This document shows, piece by piece, positions 25,547-40,900 of a DNA stretch of 64,000 nt (its first letter is position 1; each line of letters starts with the position of its first letter). The stretch is from Rotaria socialis (taxonomy: Eukaryota > Rotifera > Eurotatoria > Philodinida > Philodinidae): NCBI GenBank assembly GCA_905331475.1, contig CAJNYU010002266.1, positions 186,001 through 250,000 of the forward strand, given 5' to 3'. Position numbers and translations under genes: made by a program. The notes under the pieces were generated by a model that saw nothing but the letters and a program-made list of their open reading frames with translations, was not told where the DNA came from and searched no databases.

Positions 25547-28500
25547 ACACATCGTATTCAATACGAACAATTTTCATGATTAATTACAATGAAAAGTGTG
25601 ATTTCACCAATCACTTGAAACTAATCTATCTTTTTTTTTTATTAACATTATTCATAAGCATGTTTCATATACGTTCGTAAAGTCATGGTTTTGATCTCGA
25701 TTTTCAAAAGTCTTTATTATTGACTTCACATTTTTTTTAATTTCCGCTACCTTTTTTCTTTCTTTTCTATTCATCAATAGAAATGTTCACTTAGCGTTTT
25801 TGTTTTCAATGATACCTTTCGTGCTTGTAAAGCACTGCACACACCACTGCTTATTGATCAATTGTAAGTTATTTATTGTCAGAAATCCTACTGTTTGCAT
25901 TTTTTTTCTCCTGTCGTCTAGGCTTATTTTTATTCATTTATTTAATCTCGCATTTTTATTTATTTCACAATTAATCAGTTTTTCCAGTACTGATGACATT
26001 TTGCTTTGTTTATTTTTTAGCGAAACAAAAAAACCTATTGCATTTATTTTGCGTGCATGATTGTAATTTTCAGATATTTATAACGAATAAATAATTAAAA
26101 TAAAATAATCTAATCCCTTGTATTTTCTTCGTATGCTAAGAGAGAAACGATATTGATAGAATTCTAAAAGTAAAATAGGAAAAATCTTAAGTTGTATGAG
26201 ATTATTTCTATTAATTGTCATGGCTATGTTGAGTTAGATTAGTACGGGATAAAACTTGATTCAATGTTACATCTTATTATGCATAAAATTATGCTTAAAA
26301 AACGTTTCGGAAGGTTATGCAATATATATATATATGTTGATGACTAGTATCAAGTTTATTATTCAATAGATAATTCTTTCTTTGCTCATTTTTTCTTTCT
26401 TTCAATTAAGCATGCCATGGAACAGCGCATCCTTCACATAGAGTGTGTTCCATTATTTGATAAGTCTAAGGGTAATTTTTTATTCTACGCTGTGATAGAT
26501 CAGCTTATGAGTATGAATTATAAATAGATATAATATTTAAATGAATATATTTTATCGAGCTCTTGAACTTCGTCTAAGATGTTTAGAGAACATGTAAGTA
26601 CTAATGTTAATGAATATTATTATTATGCAACGAAAATTCAATAGAAGTGAACTGTCTGTCGAGTGATTCGATGACATTTCAGTAATGTTAGTACGACGAG
26701 AATTTCTCTCATCAAGGCCACCAACTGTTCACTATTCGTTGTATTCAGTTTATTATTTCTGCAGGTTTTTTTCTTTTTTGGCCTATTATCAACAATATAC
26801 TTAACGGTATATATGAAACTGATGCATACATTTTACGCATTTTAATACATTATTTTCAATAGAATGAGTTATTTTATTAAATGCAAATGAGTATAGAAAA
26901 TATGAGACTGATTTTTTGTATCATTTTGTTATAAACTTGATGAAGTGCGGGGGTCTTTCGGTACTGTCGTTATGCACAGTACGGTGAATGATGAAGAAAT
27001 AGAAAACAAATAAATATATCTATGCAGTAAAATGCTCTGTACGATTTCTTTAATGCAATTGATAAATATGAAGTATTTAGAGTAATGTGCTTAATTACAA
27101 ATAATTATTCGGGTAGAACTAAGAAAATGGAAGAAAATCTGATTTTGGTTAACGATGAGTGAAGAAAATAGGTATTTTTATTTTATTTCGAACAGCAAAA
27201 CTTTTTCTTAAAAAAATTCCAAGTATCAATAGTTGCTCTATAGCATAGTAACACATAGAATTAGAAGACAAAACTTTCTAATCGTTTTTCTTCTAAGAGC
27301 TCTGCTAGTAAAATACAAGGCCTCTGTGTAATAACATGTCAATATGATTTTTTTATAATGATTTATTATCATAATCGTTTCGGATAAAGTTTAATAATAA
27401 TAAAAGAAAATAAATAGATTTACATTAAATGTAACTTTATTCTTCGCTCACAGTTTAAAGTCCATACGTATGACTGAATTTATGCTTTTTATTATATGAA
27501 TTATTATATACTGAACTGATTAAAAAAAAACTAACATATTCGTATGTATCTTTCAAAAAGCATTCAGTCATCCGTATGAACCATGGATTTTCGTAATAGG
27601 ATCTTCTGATTTCAACTTGCAGTTTCCGTCTCAATTGATTAATAAGTAATTATGTAAATTATAAGCAAAGGTCAAGATCTGTAATTGATTATGTTAGTTT
27701 GGCGCTTGAATAATATAAATACTATAGTGATCGAGTTGCTTGTTTTCAAGATTAAATTCCATTACTTTTTCTACCGTTCGTTTTCGTTATTCATCATTAA
27801 ACTGTGGAAGAAAAAGGAGAGCAAGAACAATCTAGGCAATAATATATATATATATTTGTCACTTCTACTACATACAACATCATCATAAAACAAAATAAAC
27901 CAACTGCGATAGAGGGTGTCGGTAAGATGTAAATAAATAAATAAATTTCTTTCGTGTGTCGAACAACGGGCACTTTATAATAGAATGTATTTGCACTTGT
28001 ATACCCAGCTAGTTAAATGTATGATGCATAGAAATAGAGCAATTTGTCCTTAAATGTCGATTTAAAAGCGCAAGAAAAATTTTAGGTAACGTAGTTTGAG
28101 AACAGATATTACTCTCGTGTAGACAGTTAAGACAATGATTGTAGTTAGAACCGATTTTGTTAGTTATATTCGAGAAGTAATATTTTTTTTGCGAGTCTAG
28201 TACTCTCGAAAAACCTTGAAACAATCGTTTAATTTTTATCGTACGTTCATATATCAGTGTTTCATATTAGACTCTTTTCGTTCACCCGTAAGTAAATGTA
28301 ATTCGATTTTTTTGTCTCCTATCAGAGACTGGATTATCCATCGTTGGACTTAAGGTTATTTATTCAATCGAATGTCCGACATTAAGAACATTTTGCATAC
28401 ATATCTAACGAACTAGCTGATCTTTCTATTTTTAGTTCACTTCTTCGTATGATTATAATGACGTAACAAAATCAAAGGATCTTTTATATATATATATTTA

Positions 28501-29066
28501 TTTCTATGTTACTCGTCTGTTTATATCATACATCCATGTCACGTAAGGGATTCATTTTTTTTAGTCTAGTAGTTTCCTCATACTGAACTTCCCATTGCCG
28601 TTGCCGTCGATAACTAATGTATGTCGATCTGACCTTGAGATGAGCCTACAGAACGAGAAAAAGAGAGAAACATATTATACCTCTTGTTTTTTTTTCTTGC
28701 TTTTCTTTCCTTTTTTTTTTCTTCGCTGTCTTACATATTGCCTTGTAAATCCCTACATCGTCGTTGTCTGTTGCACAACAAAAGTCCAGACGTTTTTTCT
28801 CATGTTCTTTCGTTCTTATGCTTACGCCACAAGGTTAATTGTCAAATAACATAGTCGCATGTGTTTGTCTGTGTTGTCGACGCGACGAGCTGTTCTTCAG
28901 AGAGGTTTTTGGCTGTCGCTTAGGACGAAAAGAGATAGAAATAAACGACAAGAGAGAAAAAATGGGAAGGAGAAAGAGAAAATATTTTTGCTACTGCTTG
29001 TCTGCTAGCATTCGATTCTCGTCGGCTTTTAGTTGAAAGAAGAAAGCAAAAAAGAGAAAAACAGCA
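25547..29066. other. Long intergenic region upstream of enolase
   Basis: About 3.5 kb of AT-rich DNA with no frame that I can defend as coding. It contains several poly-T and poly-A tracts and short AT dinucleotide runs (26321-26335, 27841-27855, 28485-28500). A purine-rich tract at about 28920-29060 precedes a GC-rich hairpin near the enolase start. Confidence 0.4.
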
Positions 29067-29104
29067 GGCCGTCAACAGGGCCCTCGCGCCCAGGCCTGTT
29101 GGCC
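29067..29104. promoter_or_regulatory. GC-rich imperfect hairpin in the enolase leader/promoter
   Basis: GGCC plus CAACAGG on the left pair with CCTGTTGGCC on the right, with a two-base bulge and a GC-rich loop. It is an island of high GC in AT-rich surroundings, about 180 nt before the enolase ATG. A donor-like GTAAGT at 29143 and an acceptor AACAG at 29280 suggest a 5' UTR intron, which would put this hairpin in the first non-coding exon or promoter. Confidence 0.4.
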
Positions 29105-29281
29105 ATCGATCGACTGACCAACTATACCGACATTGAAATCGAGTAAGTTCAATAAAAGGAAAAGAATCTTTCAATCATTTTCTCGTTTCCATCTTAATTA
29201 TAGAACGTATTTTAAGTTCTTTTTTAAATTTTTGTTTAAAATTATCCTAGATCATCTATCATCAATTAACAAGCAAACAGA

Positions 29282-31740
<2,459 letters not shown>

Positions 31741-32553
31741 TCGATTAATATTAAAAACTTTATTCGTAGTTTGACAAAAAAAAAAGTAAAACCCTCCCAA
31801 TATATCATCAAAATTCTGTTAGGTTGATTCCTCACTCATTCACTTTCATTCATTGAATAATTAGAGCAAGTTCTTTTTTCTTTTCTTTTTTTCTTCATCT
31901 AATCACTTTTCTTTTTTTCTAATTTTTGTGTGATGTTCGTCTATCTGTCATTTTATTTTCTCTATTTCATTAATTTTTGAAAAACGGGCAAGAGTGTACT
32001 TCCCGGTGTTTGGCCTGTACAGAGCGATCAGAGAGAACACACACACACTGACTTGCTTAAGTTCGTTTTCATTTTAAATTTTCTTTTCTGACATTATTCA
32101 ATTTTCTTTTTCCTTCATCAGCGTAGATTTATGCTTATATATATAGTTTTTTCTTGCTTTCTTGCTCTTTTAATTCCTACTATTTATCCCTGCGCGCTTA
32201 TGTTCTTACATGTTGTCTTTTTGATGAATATCTTGAGAACCCTTATATTCGATCGATTCATGAATATACAGAACGATACTCATAGTTTATTAGAATTATT
32301 GTTTTATTATTATTATCTGAATTTGATTGTTGAAAGTGAAAAGAACAATTTTTATGAAAGTGAAAAGAACAAATGTCACTTTGTTTTGATCATATTGGCG
32401 CTTTGATCATAATTTCAATTTTATGATGCTTCAGTTTGTCGTTGTTGCTGCTAGCTATTGTATGATTACTTGACAGTATTATTGGCATCTTTAGTTAATT
32501 TTACTAATTTCTATTTAATTATCTAAACATATCAACTATCTAGAAAACATAGT
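31741..32553. other. Intergenic downstream of enolase
   Basis: Pyrimidine-rich and AT-rich; probably the enolase 3' UTR followed by spacer. A short CA run lies at about 32039-32050. No supported gene. Confidence 0.4.
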
Positions 32554-33066
32554 ATGCTGATTGATAATAATAATAATAATAATTTATTGACAACAGATAT
32601 AATTACATCAAAATCGAGAATTCAAAATACGAATACAGGTGCTCGAGGTGATTATCTGTGTTTATCGACAGTTCCAACACGGTCTAATAGAACTCTCCTT
32701 AATTGTATTGGTGATAAAAATTCATATTCAATATCTACATCAAAGTTTGAAAATAAAGCAGATGATGATTTTCGATTGAACTTAGCAAGCGGTGAACCTA
32801 AACATCATCAAGCTTGTGTTTCAACATCATCAGCTACTTTCATTGTATCATCGTCTCCATTATATATGACTGTACAACATGAAGATCATAGTATTCAGAA
32901 TATGAATCATTCAAAGATGAATATGGACGTGCTTCCATCTGCGAGAACATCTCATAATCATCAACAATCATCAACGCTCAAAAAACCGTATTGGATATCA
33001 GTACCGGTTATTGCTGGAATTTTCATAATTTTTACAATTATCATTACTATAGGTATCATTTATTGA
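32554..33066 (+). CDS. Hypothetical small protein with C-terminal membrane anchor
   Basis: Single open frame of 170 residues. It begins with an Asn run (MLIDNNNNNN), continues as a polar Ser/Asn/His-rich segment without clear domains, and ends in a strongly hydrophobic stretch (SVPVIAGIFIIFTIIITIG) right at the C-terminus. That layout would give a tail-anchored or type II membrane protein with a cytosolic body. There is no signal peptide. I do not recognise the family. The membrane segment and open length in AT-rich DNA support it modestly; it could also be the last exon of a longer gene. Confidence 0.45.
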   Translation: MLIDNNNNNNLLTTDIITSKSRIQNTNTGARGDYLCLSTVPTRSNRTLLNCIGDKNSYSISTSKFENKADDDFRLNLASGEPKHHQACVSTSSATFIVSSSPLYMTVQHEDHSIQNMNHSKMNMDVLPSARTSHNHQQSSTLKKPYWISVPVIAGIFIIFTIIITIGIIY

Positions 33067-34936
33067 TATTGTATTTTTATTTTAATAATAAAAAGTCTTA
33101 TATTAGAGTGTAGTTATTTCTATCATAATTAGCATAATATTGAATGATAGAAATTCATTTTATCTATTGTTTAAAATAAAATTTACGAGTTTTGCTTTCA
33201 ATAAAAGATTTAGAAAGATTTCTTGTTGATCGATAGAACTCTATTGAAGAAACGTATTGCACTAGTTCAACCGAAAAATACGAGCTAATTATTAATTAAT
33301 GACATTTGAAAAAATGTAACATATTAATACTTGATATACTTCAAGCTTTATTCTAATGAGATAAAATTTTGAGAATACTACACTCTAATTTCATAATGAG
33401 CCAAGAAAAGAAGATGTCAGCTAACTAGGGTATAGAATATCTAACTCCATTATTCTCTGTGCATCAGTCCAATAGAAACTGTACCAGTGAATTTAATCTT
33501 AAATAACAACATATCAAATAAAGATCATAAGAATGTGAGGAGATAAAGCTGTAAGAGCAATTGATGACCTTGGCACATGATCAACAATATATTTGGTATG
33601 CGGACGTGCTTTTCGAGATTTATTGTTTATATTCCAATGCTTTAATCTGTCTTATGCAACATGTACGGTATCATAAAAATACCCGATGAAACTCATTATA
33701 GGTCGAAGATAGTTCTAGGAATGTCGAATTAATTTATCTACATTATAATCATGCCATCGTTTGTACTTCAAATTGATTCTCCCTGTTACATTTTATACGA
33801 GAAATGAACACCGAGATTTACAATAAAACATATCGGAATGAAATTTATTGTGAGAGACATTGTAATTATATGGTTGTCTGTAGCAAAGTCTTTCCCATAC
33901 AAAAGAAGATCTTTACTCATTTGAAATATTAAATAAGAAATAATTTAAAAAATAAAAACAAAATCACATAAATTAGGAAACATCAGATATCGCATCCGAT
34001 TGTTATGTGCACTGCAAAAACTGAGTCGATTTGTATATGTTGGGAATAATTCTAACAAAAAAAAGTTTTTGTTTTGAAAAAATCCCTGTCCCTTCCCCCT
34101 CAGGGATGGCCTGGCCAATACTGACAAGTTTTTCGATGACTCCGCTATTTCTTGACGGATCCTTCTCATCTTCGAACTTGACTGAGATATTAATGAGATC
34201 ATTATGTGTACAAAATTTCATGACAATTGGATGAGGCTTTCAAAGGTTATCGTGTTAACGGCCGGCCGGCCGGACACACTGACCGAATCTAGTGTAACCA
34301 TTGTAATAAATTAGCCAAAAACAACGTATAAAATCATTTCCAAGAGGTTAAAATAAAAGAACAAATTATAAGCATATATTTTCGTTTTAATATCAATCAT
34401 ACATCGATCGACCATCGATCACTATTTGATATTTATTTGAGTTCAAGCAACTTCGATACCCCAAGCGCTTAACAACAGAGAAACAGCATACATTTGCCAT
34501 AGGCGAATTCGAACATAATTCTTTGCACTTAGAAATATAACTTATTTAACGCCATTCTAGGATTTCAGAATGACTATGGTTTAACAAAAAAAAATCGAAT
34601 ATACCCTGTTTACTTGTTCTCACATGTTAATATGTCAAAAATGTTCACCTTGCCGAATAAAACAACACAATACTCACTTGTTGATTCCATTTATTTGATC
34701 AGCAATAACATCAATGAATGATTATAATGGTTGACTGTATTTTTTTTTCAGCAAATGTTGCCATCAGCTAATGCTATTTGTTGCACAGAAACATATCTTG
34801 ACAAAAATTATTTGTCGTACTGTTAAAAATCGAAGGAAGAAAGAAAGCAAGAAAGAAATGAACACTGTTTTTTTATATATGATACATTGATTCAATTCAA
34901 AAGACGACAATCAACAAATTCGAGACGGAATAAGAT
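33067..34936. other. Intergenic region with a higher-GC repeat-like patch
   Basis: No gene found. The stretch at about 34060-34290 is richer in GC than its surroundings and ends in a (GGCC)n-like palindrome, 34258-34273. It reads like a decayed dispersed element rather than a gene. Confidence 0.4.
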
Positions 34937-37900
34937 ATGGCAAATGCACTTCATCTGTCGAAATTAAGTCGCGGTCATGTCGAATTTTCTGAAAGTGGTT
35001 CTCGTTTAGAAATCTATCCCGATTCCAATGTAAATATAAATATTTCTTGAAATTTTGTTTTTCCAAAATTAAATATATCGAATATTCTCATTGGCATTAG
35101 GAAAAACCACTTATGCATTCTTCAAAACCTAATCAATGTCCTTATATACCAAAAACATATTCAACAAAGTAAAATATGATTTATTTAGATGTTTAAGAAA
35201 AACAATTGATATTCTAATAGACGTGGTCCACTTGTTATATTTGCTGAGACTGATTTCATGAAAAATTCAAAATCAAAATCTCGTCGCGATAGGAGACTCT
35301 TACATCATAATTTAAATTCGCCTTCTCTGATAAGTCCACCACCACTTAAATATGGTGAATTAAAGCGAAGTATCTTAGCCTATGGTGGAACTCCTGAAGT
35401 ATGATATAGAAAAACGATAAGAAAACAAAATAAATGAATTTAATCGTCATTTTAGAATCAGTTAGCGGATGGCGTTGTTGATGAAGATGGTACCTATATC
35501 AATATGAAAATACCATCAAAGAAACGTTCGCATGCATCAAAATATGCTGGTATTAGTCCAAGCGTTGCTATCAAACGACGATTTATGATTGCCAGTCATG
35601 AAGACAAAAAACGAGATATTGATTGTAAGATAATCGTCTTTTAGGAAAATAGACACAAGATTTTTATTAATATTTGTAGCTATTCTTGATAGTGATTATT
35701 CAGCTTCTCGAAGTCACCGTTATTCAATGATGAAAACACATATACTTAGCGACGAAATTTCTCTTATTCCTCCTGTTTGTATATGAGCATTATGCGGATT
35801 TTTTATCATTATTTATAAAACGAATGTCTTTTTTTCTATTCTTCTTAGATTTATCGAAATCCAGATTTAGCTCAACATTCGCCAGTATTCGTATCAGATA
35901 ATTATCGATTTTTTAAAATTGAAAATAGTACTTGTTTAAATGGCTTGTGTCATTGTTTTTGTTCATGTTTCTATTACTATTATATGTTCGTATTCATTTA
36001 GATCCTGAAGAAACAGAACGAATGAATTCTCCGGTACAACACCCATTACAAGTATATCGATAGATAAAAACATTTTCTTCAATATTGTGTTTTTCTTCTT
36101 CTTGCTAAATAGATATTCGATTCAAAAGGAGCTCATTTATCTTATGAAACATTAGCGCAATCTGAAAAAGAAAAAATCCTTGCCGATTTACTTATACAAA
36201 CAGCCTTGCAGAATATTGCTGACCAACAAAATATTGTAAATTTTGATTTTTTAATCTATTTCAAAGAGTTCTTTTTGTATTACAGGAAATATTTGAAGAC
36301 GCACTTAATCGAGTACGAGATTCAGATATGAGTCAAAGCTATTCTACAATGGATATTCCACTCGTGGATGAAAGTACTCTAACGTTTTTACAATTAGAAA
36401 CACGCAGCGATCGGCATCAAGTAAACGAAAGAGTTTATTCGAAAATTTCTATGCAAAATATTTTGATTTAGCATCATAAAAATTCTCAAGCTGCAAATCA
36501 ATTATTAGGACACGAAAATTATATGTTTGGTAAAATGCCAGGAAGTAGATGGGCTCGAAATCGACAAATGCAGACGATTAGTAATTCGATTTAATTTAAT
36601 TTAATTTTGATTTTGATTTTTCTTTTCCAGTTATACCAACTAAAGGAGCAAATGAAACATGTAGCAACGAACAACAAACTGATACATCAATTAATGATGA
36701 ACTCAATACTGCTTATACTCAAACTATGAGTGACTTTGTTCATTCGAAAGGTTAAATAATTTAATTAATTCTATTTTGTTTTCATTATTGATTTTTCCTT
36801 TTAGTTATGCGTGCATCTCGTCTATTAGCACCGTTACCAAATTCATCTCATCAAGAATTTGCATCGACACGACATCAGCCAAATCCATCAGTAAAATTAT
36901 CTACGAAATTACGAAAATCTCTTGATACTGATTCTGTTCCAAATAAATTAACAGTAAAAACAAGACGTAAATCTGTAGATCATGGAAGTTTCAAACATCA
37001 TTTAACACCCATACAGGTACATCAAGATCATATAACAACAACAAATCAACTAAGTAAATATTCGATTCGAACATTTTAATTTCATAGGATAAATTTTAAT
37101 TAAATATATAGTTGAAAAAGATAAATCTTTACTAAATTTATTTAATCGTCAACATTCATCAAAAAGTTCAAAACAAGATTTCTCAAGAATAGGAACTGGA
37201 AAAACATTTGCAACAGATCGGTGTGGTACATCACCGTTGAGTATTCAAGGTAAAAACAAACGGCAAGGTTCTCACAGAATTTTATATTCATGAATATATT
37301 TATAGAAGAAGCCGAAAGACTCTTAACTATTGCTTCGATTCGAGAAGAAAATGATAATGATCATGCTAATGATAATAATAATAAAACTGATACTAATACT
37401 AATGATAATAATAATAAAAATGATACTAATACTAATGATAATATAAGCAGAGAAACAACACTTATCGATCCAACAGAAGATACACTTCTTCGTAATGTAA
37501 CACGTTCACCTGGGACAAAAACAGATGAGGAACACGGTATTCCATTGTTTTCTCTATATAATTCAGATTCATTGTCGTCTCTATCTAGATCAACATGTTC
37601 ATCCATCCGCAATGAATATAACAGAAAATTCTATAATAATGCGAGGTTTGATCGATTAGTGCCAATCTAATTGAAGTCATTTTATTTATTTTACTAATAG
37701 AACCAAATTTTCTACGATCTGCTTATACGCATCGATCTCGTGGAACAGAAAAATCAAAAAATTCAGCAATGGTTCCACCGGGCGCATTATTAATTGCACC
37801 TGATGGCGAAGTTCTCTTGGTTAGCGGACCATCAGGTCATCCAGAAAGTACGTTTGCATACTAGAAATAAAAGATTTTTCTTGAATAATTTATTCAAAAT

Positions 37901-40900
37901 AATAGACGTACATGTAAATATTCCGATAAAACATGACCCATTTTCTCATCATCATCATTCGGCAAATTCGATAGTAGTAGAAAACAGTGATCAACAAGGA
38001 ATAACTGCACCCTGTGTGCCAATCGTTCTCGGAACAAAACGTGAACGTTTACCAGATGAAACAGTTATTCGGCGAAGTAGGATCAGATATTTTAATTGTA
38101 TAATCAATTGATTCAAACTATTCTATTAGCTTTAAATTTAAACGGTGGTGATGTTAATTGCCAAATTGATCTTCAATCGTGGAGTTTTGATCTGCCTCTT
38201 GAAAAAAGACGCATAGTACCATCACAATCGCACGCATTGGTTCCTGCTCCACCGCCTGTTGGACTTTCACCATTTACGGGCCGTAAACGTATGTATTTTT
38301 ACAAATAAAATTTGCACGAAAATAATCTTGACGATTAATTCTTTCAGATCACCATCAAAAACGAATTGCTCAAGAAATACAAGATCACGGTCGGTATCAA
38401 TCGATAGATTGCAATTCTAAATCAATCGTATTCATTTTTATATAGCTGTGCTTCAATCGACCTTGTCCATGCATAGTGAAGCAATTCCAACACAACAGCA
38501 ACAACAACAACAGCAGCAACCTCGTACTCGTGCTTATTCAAATAGTAAAACTCGATTAGGAGCCGAATCACGTATGATACTCATTTGCTTTTTCTTTTAT
38601 TCTAAGATTTGATTTTGAATTAGAATTGCCACTTTTCGCATTTACATCTTGGGCATATCAACAGCCACGAACTCCACCAGTAGTCAAACGACCTTATCTA
38701 TATAAACCAGATTATCGACCTTCTGGTGCGCATGGATCTAAACGTATGTTATCAATTATTTGTTTTAACTATTGACATCAACACCAACGATTTATTTAGA
38801 TCCAATCGGCGACACAGAAACACTGATCAGACGAAGTATGCTTCATCGATCATATTTTATTTTTATCTATTTGATTCTTATTTGTTTTTAGCAATAAATG
38901 TTCATGCTGGTGATATCGATGCATCATTAAGTTTTACCATTTGGGTTTACGATATGTGGATCAATGATTTAGTTAAAAATGGTGCTGATCCAAATTATGT
39001 AAAACAAGTGAAAGGTCTTTTTGATTTATTCAAACAACGAAGATGTATATAATTCGATTGAGAAAAATTTTCTTTTTCGTAATACTACTTTTCTATCTTT
39101 GTAGTAAGTAAAGTCGATTTACAAGATAAAGACTTTCTTACGGCACTGGCAAATCATGCACAATCATTAGCTAGAATTATATTGAAGCGTACCAGTTCTG
39201 GACATCATCTTGCGCAAGATGCACAGGTACATAATTAGTATTTATACATAATATTGGATTGAATGTTGTATTGCTATCGCCGATGAACTTAGCGTACATA
39301 TCGATATTATAGCTATTCAACTTTCAATTGATACACTAACACGGAACGGTTATGCATATTTTTCTATGGAAGCAGTTTCATTTGAATATAAACATTTACA
39401 ATTTCATAAATGTAAATTTAAACTATCGAATAATGCATAATTGTAGTTCTGTCTTAGTTCGTCAATCAGATTAAGAATATCATATTAGTCTGAGGTATAG
39501 CTAAATTTTTAAGATGGTAAATCTCTTTCATTCGATATTGGATACCAATCTATCTAAATATGTAAATCTAGTTTTTGGTATTGCTGATTGATTATGTAAA
39601 AGAACGGCGAAGAGATGTATTTTCAAATAGCAATCTTCGTAAACATCTTAGCTATAACTAATTTAATATAATTTCTCTCAACTTTTACTTTTGACTAGGA
39701 AATTCATTTTTTCTTTTCAGTTTGCAATTATTGAAAATTTACGCAACTTAAAATATCTTCTTGACGAAAGACTTGAAAGTCTATCCGATGATGACTATCG
39801 AGAAATTCTTCGAGAAACTCTTGGACTTGTTTGTAAGAGAAACAAAAGAACGTAGTGTTTAATTTAAAAAATTGATTATTTGATTTAGTAAGTAAAGGAA
39901 GTCTAGAACATTTAAAAATCACAGACGATGTTCTTATGGCACTTATGGATTATCCAATAGAAGCATTTGAAATATACATAGATCCTGACACAGGTGACGA
40001 ACATATTCGTATAAAAAGTGCATATCTCGTAAGAAGAAATAAAATCAAAGGCAAAGTAGCAAAGAAGAAAACAAAAAGTAAATATATTTTGAATGAATTT
40101 CTTTGAGAAAAATAGAGAAAATCTTCCATTATATCATTTTCTTTTGATTAGCTGTAATTATTTCTGAAGAAATCTCAACTGATGATTTCGATCCAATATT
40201 CGATGAAACAAATGGTGAATATATTTATCGATTAAAAAAGGATTTCGCTGAACAGAAAGGTTTCATGGACTTAATCGAAGCCAATTTCGATATTGTACCA
40301 GATGAAGAAATCGGTGCAGAAATAGTTAAAATAAAATCATTACCAAATTACAATAATTTAACAGGTGAGCATTATTTAATAAGATCATCGTTGGAATTTA
40401 ACGGTGTTAGTAATACTAAATTTTCATTTAATTGCTTATTAATATCACTATGTATATGTCGATAGAATTCATTTCGATGTTCTTTATATAATAGAGCGGC
40501 TTCAGGATTAACTGGACTATTTACATTTGGTTCATTTAATAGACTACGAACTGACATTAAAATTTTTTCTATACTCATGACTTCACTCCATTGACCTTGC
40601 AATATATCGATGCAAATATCACTATTTTTATAAATATTTCAATTTTAAAACGGACTTTCGGAGGCTTCACAGGATAATTACACGGAATTGAAAGATACAA
40701 CTCATAAAGACCACCTTCATCAGGTGTGCCATCAGGTCCTATTATAATAGGTTGCCATTCGAAAAGATTTGTTTGATTTAATGGTGTTGTTGTAACACCA
40801 TCATGAATAGTTAAGGATCGTATTTGATTAAGATCTTCTAGGAGACGTTTTTCTGGCTGAACTACGTTCGTCGTTGAGTGAATTCCTCATTGAAGACCTT

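Noticed and set aside
25800..26060. Hydrophobic frame as a membrane protein gene
   Set aside because: T-rich intergenic DNA gives Phe/Leu/Ile-rich peptides by chance; there is no start, splice or family evidence.
28595..29174. Frames upstream of enolase as small genes
   Set aside because: Encoded by pyrimidine or purine tracts giving Phe/Cys/Arg-rich peptides; better explained as promoter and 5' UTR.
33945..34234. Three overlapping frames as a possible gene
   Set aside because: No start context, domain or splice support. Overlap on both strands in a GC-shifted patch fits composition, and a decayed repeat is more likely.
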